Assembly: GCF_028769735.1 (NCBI RefSeq)
Contig: NC_088171.1
Location: forward strand, 71,379,216-71,443,215
Source: Zonotrichia leucophrys gambelii
Taxonomy: Eukaryota; Chordata; Aves; Passeriformes; Passerellidae
Length of the DNA: 64,000 bases
Direction: 5' to 3'
Under the pieces are notes generated by a model. It saw nothing but the letters and a program-made list of their open reading frames with translations. It had not been told where the DNA came from and ran no database searches. Below, piece by piece: positions 1-10,925 of the stretch (its first letter is position 1; each line of letters begins with the position of its first letter). Both the position numbers and the translations under genes were made by a program.

Positions 1-2934
1 GATGGCACCACTAGGATCAGTATAAGGACAGACAAGGAAATATAGCTGAAGGCCCTTTTGCCACAGGACCCTTCGCTGAGGGATGCATTGATTTAACTCT
101 AATGGAGCCAGCAAGCTCAAGTGGCTTCATGTTGGCTGCATTTTTCAGCGGACTCCCATAAAAACACTTTTTCTTTTGCTAACACTTGGAGATTTGCTTC
201 TCTTTTTGAAGAAATAGAAACATAGAGAGGAAAAAGCCTTTCCTCAGCAGCGCTGTTGACACAGCCACAGTTTTCATTATCTGCACTTTTCTTCTGCGGC
301 AGCAATAATGTCACCTCCCTGGTCTCCTCAGGGCTCTCCTGACACATCAGCCAAATGCCCAGAGCAAGATTTCCAGGAATGGCTTTTGACAGGAAGGGCA
401 GCCCATGCCCCGCAGCTGTGGCGGCTCCTGCAGCGCCTGAGCCTGACTGAGGCCTGAGCAGGGCGAACGCTGAGGCGGCTCAGGCATCGCCGGCCTTGCC
501 TGCGCTCCTCAAAACACTCCTCAATCTGCTCTGCTTGTGGGACTGCCCCCTTTCCCTCCTGATGGATTCCCTGGAGCTGCAGCCCTGTGTTTGCTGCTCT
601 GGAGCACCTCTGTAGTGATCAGCTCAAAGAAGGCAGCGGAACTGAAGGTGATTTTCTGCGTGTCTTGGCTGAGGAGGTTTGGGTTAATGCTTTCTTGCCA
701 GGCACAGGCCGCACAGGCCATCCAAAGCTGGGCTCTGATTAGTCATCCTTCTACAATTTAAACTCTACTGACAATGCATCTTCTTTTTATTGTTTCTACT
801 TCATTCTATTGTTTTTATTTCAGTAAATCCTTTCTTTGCAAGATGCTTTCCTCTTGCTAAGAGTGTGTCACCCTTCACAGAGGTGACCATGCCGCTGGGA
901 TAAATACCCCTGAGGGGCAGGAACCACAGTGCCAGGAGGTCCAACTAGGAGCATTGCTGCCCTTTGATGTTAAAAAGCCCAGCTTCTATGATAAAGTGAA
1001 CAATCCTCATTGAAATACCCACATCCCATCTCTCTGTCTGCCCCCAGTGGTGTTTCTAGGGTGTGGGGTTGCAGTGGGAGGATCCCATCCCTTGAGTACC
1101 AGGGTGATGGGATGCTCTCAGGGATGCAGAGGGAGGAGGTCAGCTCCATATCCTTTGCTGCCACAATTTACCCCCTTGGCAAAACCAGGTTCCAGTGTTC
1201 CAGGGGCACTTGGTCTCAACAGGCCTGTGCCCACGGGGAAGAGCCCAGGGCTGTGCAGCAGCTTGGTCGCTGCCTGTTGGAAATGGCCTGGCTCTGCCTG
1301 ACAGTGAGTGATACATTCTCCCCTGGCATCAATGCAGGCACAACTTCTCCCGTGTCAGGTTTGTGATGAAAGATATTCTCCTCTGCCACCTCCTTCTCCT
1401 CCTCCCCAGGACTGACTCTTTGAAAACTGTAGCTGCCTTTCAAAAGCCGGCTGTTAAAACGCTGGCTGCTAAAAGAGATAACTGCGTGCCTGTCCATGAA
1501 AGCCAACCATCCTGGGTGAGCTCATGGGAAAATCTGATCTAACCTGCCTGTCTGAGCAGTATTTATAAGCACTGCTACCCAAGGATTAGGCAGCCCAGCT
1601 GCACTGATGTAGTCAGTAAAAGCAGCTGTTTATATTTCAAACTTTCTGATGCAGCAGGGTTTTATAAAAAAGTCACAAGGCCACACTTTTTTTTAATCCT
1701 TTTTTTTTTTTCTTTTTTTTTGGGGCAAAGCCTGGAGAGGAACAAGCAGTACTTCAAAACACTGCTGCCTCCATTTATTTAAACATTTCAGGATCTTACT
1801 GTCACATCCCCACCCCCTATCCCAAACCTCAGCAAATAACAAGCTTTATTTTTGACACTGAAAAGGAAGCCAGGATGCATTCAACAGAGCCTTGCAGGAT
1901 GCAAATTCCCACAGTTGCACCTACGGTGGGCATGTGGAGCTGATTTTCACCAGCTGATGAGCTTAAACTGCCAGTGCACTGCCGACTGTAGTAGTGGGGT
2001 TTCAGTCAGGTCTGGCCAAAACACAGCTGGTTTATCCCTCTCCATTTGAACAGCCGTGCCCTGGGCTATGGGTTTCAGCTGACTTGTTTAGACAGAGGGG
2101 CTGGAGAATGATGAGAGGCAGCTAGGAAATAAGAGCCCAAGAGGTGGGATTGCTGAAGTCTTCCTGATGCTTCCAGTGGTCCTCCTCCTATCTCAGGCTC
2201 CTTCAGGTAGGTGTCCTGAGCTCCTTCTGTATGGGGGTTTGCTGTGTGGCTTTTATCCCGAGGCAGAGAGGCTTCCAGCACTGCTCATGGATCGGTGCTG
2301 CACACCCTTTGTGCCCAGGGTCCTTCCCACCCCCTTCTGAACATCAGAGGGGCTCCCATGCCCAGCTGCTCTTGAAGGAGCTTTCCTCCTCTCTGGGGAG
2401 GTTTGTGATATCCTGGGAATATTTTGGTTTGGTTTTATTTTTTAATTTGGCTGTTGTTTGTTGTTAAAGCATACTAATCCTCTGATTCCAGCCCAGAAGG
2501 ATTGGAAACCCTGTGTTTTATGTTTCTCGACAGTCAGCATTTTCAGTAGATGAGACTGAACGATAAAGGGTGTTTACTTAGGCCTGAGGGTATGTAATAG
2601 TAGAATAAAGTTAATAAAATAAAAGAATTATTAACATTTTACTTAGCTTTAAGTATTTATTTTTTCTGGCTATTCCCTCAACCAGCTAGCTTTTTAGAGT
2701 AGTTCATTATCTGCTGCTATTGGGGCTGGGATATTCTGTTACCTCTTCCTCTCATTTTAAAGGTGACTATTCCTTCATAGAAAAACTTTCTCTTCCTCCT
2801 GCCTGCTTGCCTCGGTGCCTGAGACTCACCCCTGGGACCTGGCTCTGTAAGGACTTGTATCGCTTCTGTGTTCCCCCACCCCCGCTTCAGGTTACTGGAT
2901 TTACATTTCTATTGTACAAGTAATTACCTCATTC

Positions 2935-3130
2935 CTGGCTCCGGGCTGTATGCCTTTGCTTCGGAAAACACTAGTGCCGCGACTCTAACATTTCTCATGC
3001 TGTATCATTTATAACAGTGCAAAAGCCTTTGAGGTTTTATAATTGATAGCTCGCCACGAGATTTGCATACAGCCTAAATGTATAAACATGACCAAACGGT
3101 GATCTGAGGACGAGCTTCCCAACATGGTGA
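2935..3130. promoter_or_regulatory. Candidate conserved non-coding element (octamer-bearing)
   Basis: This block keeps several CpGs in otherwise CpG-poor, AT-leaning DNA. It contains an exact octamer-type motif ATTTGCAT at 3061-3068, just after a CpG-bearing stretch, and AT-rich homeodomain-like cores such as TAATTGATAG near 3040. No frame stays open across it. The texture is that of vertebrate developmental enhancers. That is inference from appearance only, because no alignment could be made. Confidence 0.25.
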
Positions 3131-4457
3131 ATGTCTGGCTCACAGTTTATTAGGTTTTTTAGGACTCCCAGCCCGATGAACTGCAGAAGAGGTGCTGGAA
3201 TGCCCGTAGCCCATGAAGGACAAATCCCATACCTGTTGCTTTCCCCCTTTTGGCAGCACGTTGCTGCTTTTGCAGCCATTTTCTACATCAGTACCTGTGG
3301 CAGATGCAAGCCCAAGGAATCGAGGGACCTCCAGTGCCTGGCTGGTGGCCTTGAGGAGAGGTTTCTGCAGCCCTGGTGTGCTCAGGGCTCAGTGCTTCCC
3401 TACCAAGACAAGGGGGTTTTGCCACCATCAAGGAGAGGGCATGGGCTCTTCCGAGCAGGAAGGAGCTTGCTGTGCTTGCCAAGCTATTTCTCCATGAGCT
3501 TTATGCACAGATGGGTGTGAGGATGCACATCTAGTGTGCACCTCCCTCTCTTCCACGCCCCCTAAGGTGTCTGCAGCACTTGCCTAACAGCTCTATGGAT
3601 GGATAAAGAAAATCTGATGTAGAGCCTTGCCCTTCCCCATAAGGCCAGCCTTTTCAGAGTTCATGTAGTGATCTTTAAAAAGGTAGCTTAAAAGCACTTT
3701 TAACTGAAAGCCAAGGTCAAAGAGGAAATGTTTTGCTGAAAAGTGATTTCTATCTAAAAAAGTAGCTCTTCTTTGCTTAGTTTCTATATTTAAATTTTAA
3801 TCAGAGCAAAAACTACTTCTGCAGGAAATTTTCTGTGCAGAAATGTTACAGGTTCAGTGCAGCAGTCAGAGTCTTAACAGAAGGTAAATGTTCGCTGAGC
3901 CATATTTGAAAAAACAAATCTCCAGTTAATTTTCCTTTTCCTGAAAAAATACCCTCTGTCACTTGGGGGTGTCTGGCAAATTTCAGGCTCACGGTTCCAT
4001 AGAGCAAAACTGTGATGGGGCTAAATTCAGGCTTTATACTGGAAGGAAACTTGTGACCTTCTGTCCTTTTTCTGTTGCATCTTCAGAATGGACATAAATC
4101 CATGAACTTCATTGTCAAGATGGGTCTGAAAGACTCATTTGTTATATCCCCACACATACATATGTTTGCTCTTCTCAAGTAGGGATGATGTTCTGAATGT
4201 GCAGCCAAGGCTTGATTCATAGATAATAAAGCAGCTCTGAAATTCTTGATGTAGCCCTCCTAAAAGTAATTCACAGGATTAAAAATCTCTGTCAGGAAGC
4301 CAACTAAATGGTAAAGTTAATAATCTCTGCCAGGGCCCTAGGCATAGGTTGTCACCTAACAAAGAGAGGGGATTTGTGGACCTTTAAGAGCAAATATCTA
4401 CAGTACAGCTCATGGATCAGTAACACTGTGGGGCAATTTAGGAGACACTTTAGAAGC

Positions 4458-4475
4458 GGGGTGGGGTGGGGAGGG
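4458..4475 (+). other. G-quadruplex-forming motif
   Basis: Three runs of four guanines and one of three are separated by single bases (G4-T-G4-T-G4-A-G3). This satisfies the usual quadruplex pattern with minimal loops on the + strand. No promoter or gene lies next to it, so a function is not implied. Confidence 0.6.
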
Positions 4476-4889
4476 AAGTCAATCCAAATATCTTCTCCTT
4501 ACTTGAAAAAAGCAACACTGAGAGTGAACTCTTTCATCAGCCTGGAGGTTTTAAGCTGACTGTGTTAAAACAGCAGAGCAGTAGTTTTTTAATAAAAATT
4601 ATGAGATAATACTTTCCTTTGTGAGGGTAATCCTCTTTATGTTTCTAATTTATAATTAAGGTAATTTCCATTAGAAATGATACCACCCTCCTGCCCCATA
4701 ATCTACCACTGCATTTACAGTGAAAAAGGCTGAAAATGAACTGCTGTCTCCTTATGACTCAACAGATATGTGCATACCTCCAGCACAGAGACAGGCCCAT
4801 CAGCAATGGGCAACCCCTGTCTCTGTCACTACAAATTAAAAGGATTCAAGAGCTGTGAGGAGTCACAGACTCTCTGTGAGATGAGGTCA

Positions 4890-5250
4890 CGGTGTAGGAT
4901 GGGCTGCAAAAATGGGCCCGAGGGCAGTGGTGGCCCTGGTGCTCTGCTGTGGGGACGAAGCCTGGGCAGGTGGGTGACAACCCAAGCACGGTTTTGCTGC
5001 TCACTCCCTGGGGTCCAGAGCAGGCACGCTGGGTGCTGGGGGTGGCTGAAAGGCTCCCTGCTGCACAGCACCCCGGGCTGGAGAGGGGCAGCCAGAGACG
5101 GGCTGAGAGTCCTGACCAGGGACATCCCAGTGGGCACCCAGCTGGCGGGTGCTGAGGGAGGGGGGAACTGCAGCACAAGGCCGACTTGTGGCTGCTGCCA
5201 CCCCCTGCACTGGCACTGGGGAGAACCCTGGTTTGGAAGGGTGCAGAGAT
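4890..5250. other. Isolated GC-rich patch, not recognised
   Basis: About 360 bases are clearly richer in G and C than their surroundings and carry only a handful of CpGs. Because stops are rare in such DNA, frames of 160 codons (+, from 4770) and of 191 and 167 codons (-, down to about 4829-4846) overlap across it. None shows a domain, signal peptide or familiar motif, and their overlap argues that they are chance frames. It could be a decayed CpG island or an unrecognised repeat. Confidence 0.4.
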
Positions 5251-8050
5251 AGTGTACAAACCCTGTTTCCCTTGAATCAAAAACGTCCACACAAACCGGC
5301 CTAAAATCAGGTCTCTGGTCAGAAGAAAAATGAAGATTGGAAAATGCATTCAAAACTTTCAGTATTTCTTCATTCCTGTTATTAAGAAAAGAAATGGAAC
5401 TCACAGTTTTTTTGGTAGTGTGATCTGGGGGGAGTATTTCCCAGAAAAACTGTGAGGAGGGATTGAAAAGAAGGTTTTGCTTTTAGTTTTTTCTCTGTTT
5501 GCTCATCTTAGCATGAAGCATGCACTTGAGGATGCCATGTAGTTTGTAATGTTCTGGTCCTTTTTTCTTATGGTCCTGGTTTTTTGTTGGTGTTTGGTTG
5601 GTTGTTTTGTGTTAGTTTTTGTTTTTTTTTTTTTTCCTTGGGAAAACAGTTTTAACAAAAGGGCAAATTTATTACAGTACTTAAATTCTGCAAATCATCA
5701 CTGTCTTGTAATACCTCATCTTGATAGAAAAATGAAAACACAAAGGCTTTTGGAGCTAGACTTGACTCCTCTGCACTATTTTCTCTCTTTTCCTCTCCCT
5801 TTCTTCCCTTCCAGAACCACTGATGCATCTCTAATAGGAAAAACGCAAAGTGTGCAAGTTGTCTTCGCACTGTGGCTCAACATCTTGTCATGTTGCACTA
5901 TTATGTTGACTCTTCTGCACAGAGAGAGTGCATGAAAAAATCCCAGAAGCACTGTTCTGGTTCAGGCAACCACAATTCCGTTTCTGGTTGGCTCTGGGAA
6001 GAGAGATTCTACAGAGACATCTCTGAGCTAATCAGCTGGTTTGACTTCAAGGGAGCTGTGTGGAGGAAAGCCAGTGGCATATTGCAGACCTAACTGTGCT
6101 CAGACTCAGTTTTTCTTTCTTTTGTTTGCTTCTTTGGAAGCAAAAAGGAAAAAGAAGGATGTGCAGAATTTTGCTTCCAGAAACTGGGTGTACTGAGTTG
6201 TTCATAATTATCTTATAAAATAGGAAGGGATGAAATAGGGAAACTTGACCCAATTATTTCCAAGGCTTCTGAGGGGCAAATTTAATTATTTTGGTATTTT
6301 GTGGTTTTGCCCACTGAAGTATGAAGTCCTTTAGCTACATGTGTCTGTCCAAGTGTTTTTAGGTTATTTATAGAGCTTATTGTGGTAGATGTTCCTTTCA
6401 CAATCCATAGTTCAACACATTGCTCTGAACTAATATTGGTGAACCCACTTTACACAGAGGGAACCAAGACAAAGCACAGGCATTTGTTGAACTCGGAGCA
6501 GGGCTATTCCTCATTTAAAGAAGGATATTTGTTTCAGTATATGTTTTATTATGATGTTTGATCTATTTTTCCAAGTCTTGAAGATCCTCAGCACAATGAT
6601 TTAAAGCCATTAACCCTGTCCCAGATGAGACAATCAATGCTCTGCTGCTTACAGCTCCTACCTGCCTCATAGCCATGTACATCCTGCAGCAAAGCCTTAG
6701 CACAGTCTAAGGAACGGGACCAAGCTTTCCAGAGGCAAAAAGTCCTTGGCCAAAGCAGATAAAAAGGCTCAGCCAGGAAGCAAAGCTGTTGGTTCCTCAT
6801 TTTTTCTTGATTGCAGAATGGTTCAAAACAGACCTGAGGGTTATTTAACTGGAGTAGCAACTTCTCACTGGCTGAGTTTTTTGTAGCACAGCTTTATGAA
6901 GACAAGGGTGCTCTCTCTGTTTGACTTAACGAGAGCAGCAGCAAATCACCAGCCTGTTAATTTTCTGGTTTGTTCACATGATGTGTGCCTGCTGAAAATG
7001 CTACCTTAGGTCAAAATAAAACTCAGTAGGAAAGCCATGTGACTGTGAAGGGAGAGAAAGGGCATGCTGAGCAATGCAGTGGCATATTAAAAAACACCTG
7101 TTAGGCTTGATTGCAGAAGTTAAATGCAATATTGTCTCCAGCAGGTTTGGATCAGACTTTTATGAAAAGCATTCAGCTTCATTCTATAGCAGCTTCATGT
7201 GTAAGAGGTCTGTGGTTTGACTGTTACAACACAGGGATGCTTCAAGGGGCTTAACACAAGTCCCATGGGCATGAGCAGTTGCCTGGTCACACTGTTAGAA
7301 CAGAGCCTGGGATGATCCTCTCTGCTCTTCTCTCAAACATTGCTTCAGCAGTTCTGATACCACAGTGATTCGATTTCCTTAGAGGTTTGTACAGTCACAA
7401 TTGTTCCAAGCCTTGATGTTCACACTTGTTTCACTATCAAAGTTTGTACATGATCAGTCAGCCCTCCTGTCTATAAGCCACAAAGAAAAGGCCTCTGAAG
7501 CTCTTCTTGTTTCTGCAAAGAGGAGGCATTTGGGTTCAGGCATGTTAATGCTATTTCAGTGGACATCTTCAGGCTTCCCAGACTTTATTGATCCTCAGAA
7601 GTGAATCCTTCCCCTCAGTAGCACTAGGAAGTCCAGGAAAGCTCTGGATTGTGGCTCAGCACCCTGTGCTGAATCCCTGAGTCCCTGCTGTACCAGGGAG
7701 CACGGTCTGGATCCAGCCAGACCTGTGGGGCTGCTGAGCACAGGCTGACCCTGGGTACGGGGGGACCTTGCTGTGCCGGTGGTGGGAGGGTGGCAAGGGA
7801 AGAACTCATCTGTGTCTGCCAGGCTGGCTGCCTTGGGCTCCCTGCTACACAAAAGTGGGACATCTTCTCCTGGAGCTGAGCTGCTTTGGAACCAGTCTGT
7901 ATTGTGTAACTGTGTAAGGACAGAGAAGTCTTCCAAAGTTTGAGCTGAGTTCATAGAGGCAATTGCAGCCTGCAGTCTTGTTAGTCTGCAACTAAAATAA
8001 GCAACCCCTGTATAGCTTAAAGTGGCCTATTGAAAATTTATTCCTTGTTA

Positions 8051-8170
8051 TCACAGAATGATAGAATGGTTTGGGTTGGAGAGGACCTACTTCCAACCCT
8101 CTGCCATGGGCAGGGACAAAGCTCTGTCCAACCTGGCCTTGACCACCTCCAGGGATGGGGCATCCACGTG
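8051..8170 (-). mobile_element. CR1 retroposon 3' end (short, truncated)
   Basis: The + strand shows the reverse complement of an avian CR1 tail. Degenerate 8-base repeats (TCACAGAA, TGATAGAA) come first, followed by the diagnostic GGTTTGGGTTGGAGAGGACC. Next come a 'ccaaccctctgccatgggca' match and 'ccaacctggccttgaccacc'. About 25 bases of the usual 3' UTR, between the 'gggaca' and 'ccaacctgg' portions, appear to be missing. It is 5' truncated and carries no coding sequence. The element reads on the - strand. Confidence 0.9.
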
Positions 8171-8695
8171 CCTGTGTTTTAATATTGGTGTCAGTGTGTC
8201 CACATGAGCATGCACTGCCTTGCTGCACTGCTTCTTTAGCAGTACCTAAAGCAGGAGTGTCTTCATCCCTCTATTTTGCCTATAATACAGAGAGATGGGG
8301 TAGATAGATGGTCAGGCTATTTGCCCTTTCAATGAGGAAAAGCCCATATCCTTAGCTGAGGTCTCTGTGCCTCTGCTAGGGTGATATCAAGATATAAGCC
8401 TAGAAAGTAGATGGTGCTCCTGCTGGGCAGACAGAGGTCCTTGGCACAGGGACACTCATAGTGCACATCTGTCCTGCTCTCCCTTTGTAAAAGGGAATTT
8501 TTCCACATATCAGATCTGCCAGCAATTCCTCTGAAATATTTAATACCCTAATAAGTAAAGTTTATCCCTTTAGAGATGGCCATAAAACATAGATTTTGGA
8601 CAATGAGGTGATGCTGTGGTTGGCCTGCAGTATGACAGTGCATTATAACCTCATGTCGACAAAGCATTGTCAAACTCTCCAAGGAGAGCACCCTA

Positions 8696-8830
8696 GATTC
8701 ATAATTCATAGGATTTAGGGCCAGAAGGGACTATTAGATCATCCAGCCTGACCTGTTTAATGCAGATCATAGCATTTTTCTGAGTAATTTCTGCTTCAGC
8801 CCTGTAACTTCTGTTTGAGCTACTATGCAC
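8696..8830 (-). mobile_element. Ancient CR1-like retroposon relic
   Basis: The segment contains GGCCAGAAGGGACTATTAG, then ATCATCCAGCCTGACCT, then a decayed region ending near CTGTAACTTCTGTTTGAG. This order resembles the reverse complement of an old CR1 3' end that is common in turtles and crocodilians and found as worn copies in birds. It is clearly more diverged and of a different subfamily than the other CR1 copies here. The family assignment rests on recalled consensus and was not run against a repeat library. Confidence 0.6.
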
Positions 8831-10173
8831 CTTATAAGGGAACATGTACTTTCAATTAAATGAAGCCAGAAATTAAGATTTTTAAAAATTATTATTATTC
8901 AGTAGTTTGATCTAGTAGCTAATTACTTTCAATAGTTAGTGATTATTAAAATTAATTGTATCTTCTTAGCCAAGTTTCCAGCCATTAGATCTTGTTACAT
9001 TTTTGTCTCATAAAGAGACATTTATATTAGAAATATCTTTTTACAGTCAAGGTTTTCATTATGAATTACAAAATCTCTAAGTTCAGGATCTTGATCATCT
9101 CCACTGGACACAATGTGAAGAGAACCTCTGTGATCCTTAGATGGATCACATTTTTTTTTACTGTACATTTTATATGCCTGCAGAATGGACTTGGTATTTG
9201 TGAAAATTAACAAAGCAAATCCCTTTTAATGCATTACAAACAGTGCTCAAAGCCTGTTTTTTAGTCAGGCAGAGGAATTGTCTCCTGCCTTGGAAAAAAC
9301 CTCAGCTGAAATAGAAATTTGTATTAGAGCAATGCAAAGCATTTCATCAGACTTCAGACACAATTGAACTTTGCCTTGGGCCAGAGGCTGAGTTCATGAA
9401 CCACAGCTCATGCTGGCAAAAATTCAGCTGTGAGAAATGCTGCTTCTCCTTCTCCCACAACAACTTGCACCTTTTACCACCCTCCTCAGAGCCACACATA
9501 GAGGGAGGACATGGGGAGAAAAAAGCAGGGGGAAGCAGCTTAGATCTCCTGTCACCACTCAGTTTTGCTGGGGGAGGATTTGGTTGCCCTTCTCTACTTT
9601 TCCCTCAGTGGGAGGGGATGCAGGCATGAGAGTATCTGAGACATCCATGATTCAGAGTGCCTTGTATTGTCCTTGAAGGGTTGTTGGATACTAAGCCTGC
9701 CCAGAAGAAAAATAAATAAGGAAAAAGCCTCCCATCTAATCTGATAATCTTTGGAGGAGTGGAATATTTTTATTAGAGCCAGGCAGCTCCATCAGAAGCT
9801 CTCTGTTGGTAAAGCGTTCCTGATGCAAGGGCAGTTTATAAGAATCCCCTTGACAAAATACATAATGACTGCAAAATTGTTATTGCAACCAAAAACTTCA
9901 GTTTCTAAATCATAAAATGGAGTTTCTTGCTGCAACTATGCTGAAAATGTTAAGTGTGGACCACAGTTTAAAAGAATCTCTGTTGACGTGCTTGGTATAT
10001 CTGGTTAGTCACTACAGTGAGAAGTCAACTGTGAGGTAAAGATGTGTGATTAGGAAGTTTGGGTTTTGTTTTTTTTCTTTTAATATAGAAAGAAAATTTG
10101 GAAATAATAAAGGCTACTCACAGCTGCCATAATATCTGATGGTTATGCAATAGATGCTACATAACTACTTCAA
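8831..10173. other. Gene-free stretch between CR1 copies
   Basis: AT-rich non-coding DNA. The open frames at 9022-9213 (-), 9396-9629 (+) and 9437-9676 (+) are short and unrecognised. Nothing structural stands out apart from short AT-rich runs near 8885-8950. Confidence 0.55.
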
Positions 10174-10925
10174 TCATAGAATGTTAAGGGGTTTGAAGGG
10201 ATCTTAAAAATCATCTATTCCCAACACCCCTTCCATAGCCAGGGATGCCTCCCAGTAAACCAGGTTGCTCAAGGCCTTATCCAGCCTGGCTTTGAACACT
10301 GAGATGTCCATAAATGTCCCAGGTCCTAGGCGATCTGGTCCAGTGTCTCACCACCCTCACAGCCAAGAATTTCTTCCTAATATTTAACCTAAATTTCCCC
10401 TTCTTCAGTTTGTGCCCATTACTCCTTATCTTATCACTACAGTTCCTGATGAAGAGTCTCTGTCTGGCTTCCCTGCAGGCTCCCTTCAGGTACTTGAAAG
10501 TTGCTATGAGGTCTCCATGCAACCTTCTCTTCTCCAGGCTGAACAGCCCCAGCTCAGACTGTCTTTAGAGGAAAGGTGCTCGAGTCCTCTCATCAGCTTT
10601 GTGCTCATCCTCTCATCATTGCTCCTCTGGACTTGCTCCAGCAGTTATGTGTCCTTTTTATGCTGGAGACCCCAGAGCTGGTTGCAGCACTCCGGGTGGA
10701 GTCTGCTGGTCATGCCCCTTTTTAAGAATAGAGGTTATATTTCCCTTTCTTCCTGAAGTCATCAGGGATTTCACCTCACTGCCACAATTTTTCAAAAATG
10801 ACAGATGGTGGCTTAGTGACTTCAGGTCCCTCAGGACCTGCAGAGGAATCTCATCAGGTCCCATGGACTTATGCACACTCATGTTTAGGTTTCCTCCAAT
10901 AGATGGTTACAGATATTCTTCCCAG
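10174..10925 (-). mobile_element. CR1 retroposon with internal deletions, retaining a reverse-transcriptase piece
   Basis: On the + strand this begins with a degenerate octamer tail (AATCATAGAATG) and runs through most of the CR1 3' region, including CCAAGAATTTCTTCCTAAT and GGCTGAACAGCCCC. Near 10,700-10,730 the normal order breaks. A short 'gctggtcatgcc' segment follows directly, then jumps to coding sequence from the reverse-transcriptase domain. Reading the - strand from 10,882, the peptide has the order KSMGPDEIP ... GRKGNITSILKKG, which resembles the CR1 RT motif around 'GPDG' and 'KKGNVTPIFKKG'. The rest of the RT domain and the ORF2 C-terminus, well over a kilobase in a full element, are absent. 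The 5' boundary near 10,925 is uncertain. It is a dead copy. Confidence 0.85.
10730..10882 (-). pseudogene. CR1 ORF2 reverse-transcriptase fragment
   Basis: About 50 residues of the N-terminal part of the CR1 reverse transcriptase remain. The key visible parts are HKSMGPDEIPLQVLRDL and RKGNITSILKKG. The catalytic aspartate motif of reverse transcriptases (normally FADD-like in CR1) lies further downstream in the family and has been deleted. The frame then continues into sequence from the element's 3' region, giving a meaningless fusion peptide. No function is expected. Confidence 0.75.

Larger units (their letters stand above)
1..8050. other. Gene-free non-coding stretch, left edge
   Basis: No coding exon or interspersed repeat could be recognised here. 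The open frames are short, overlap each other on both strands and match no family I know. The segment holds T-rich tracts near 1685-1722 and 5617-5637, a four-run guanine tract at 4458-4475, a GC-rich patch at about 4890-5250 and an enhancer-like block at about 2935-3130. The last three are listed separately. It is probably intergenic, but the intron of a gene lying further left cannot be excluded. Confidence 0.6.
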
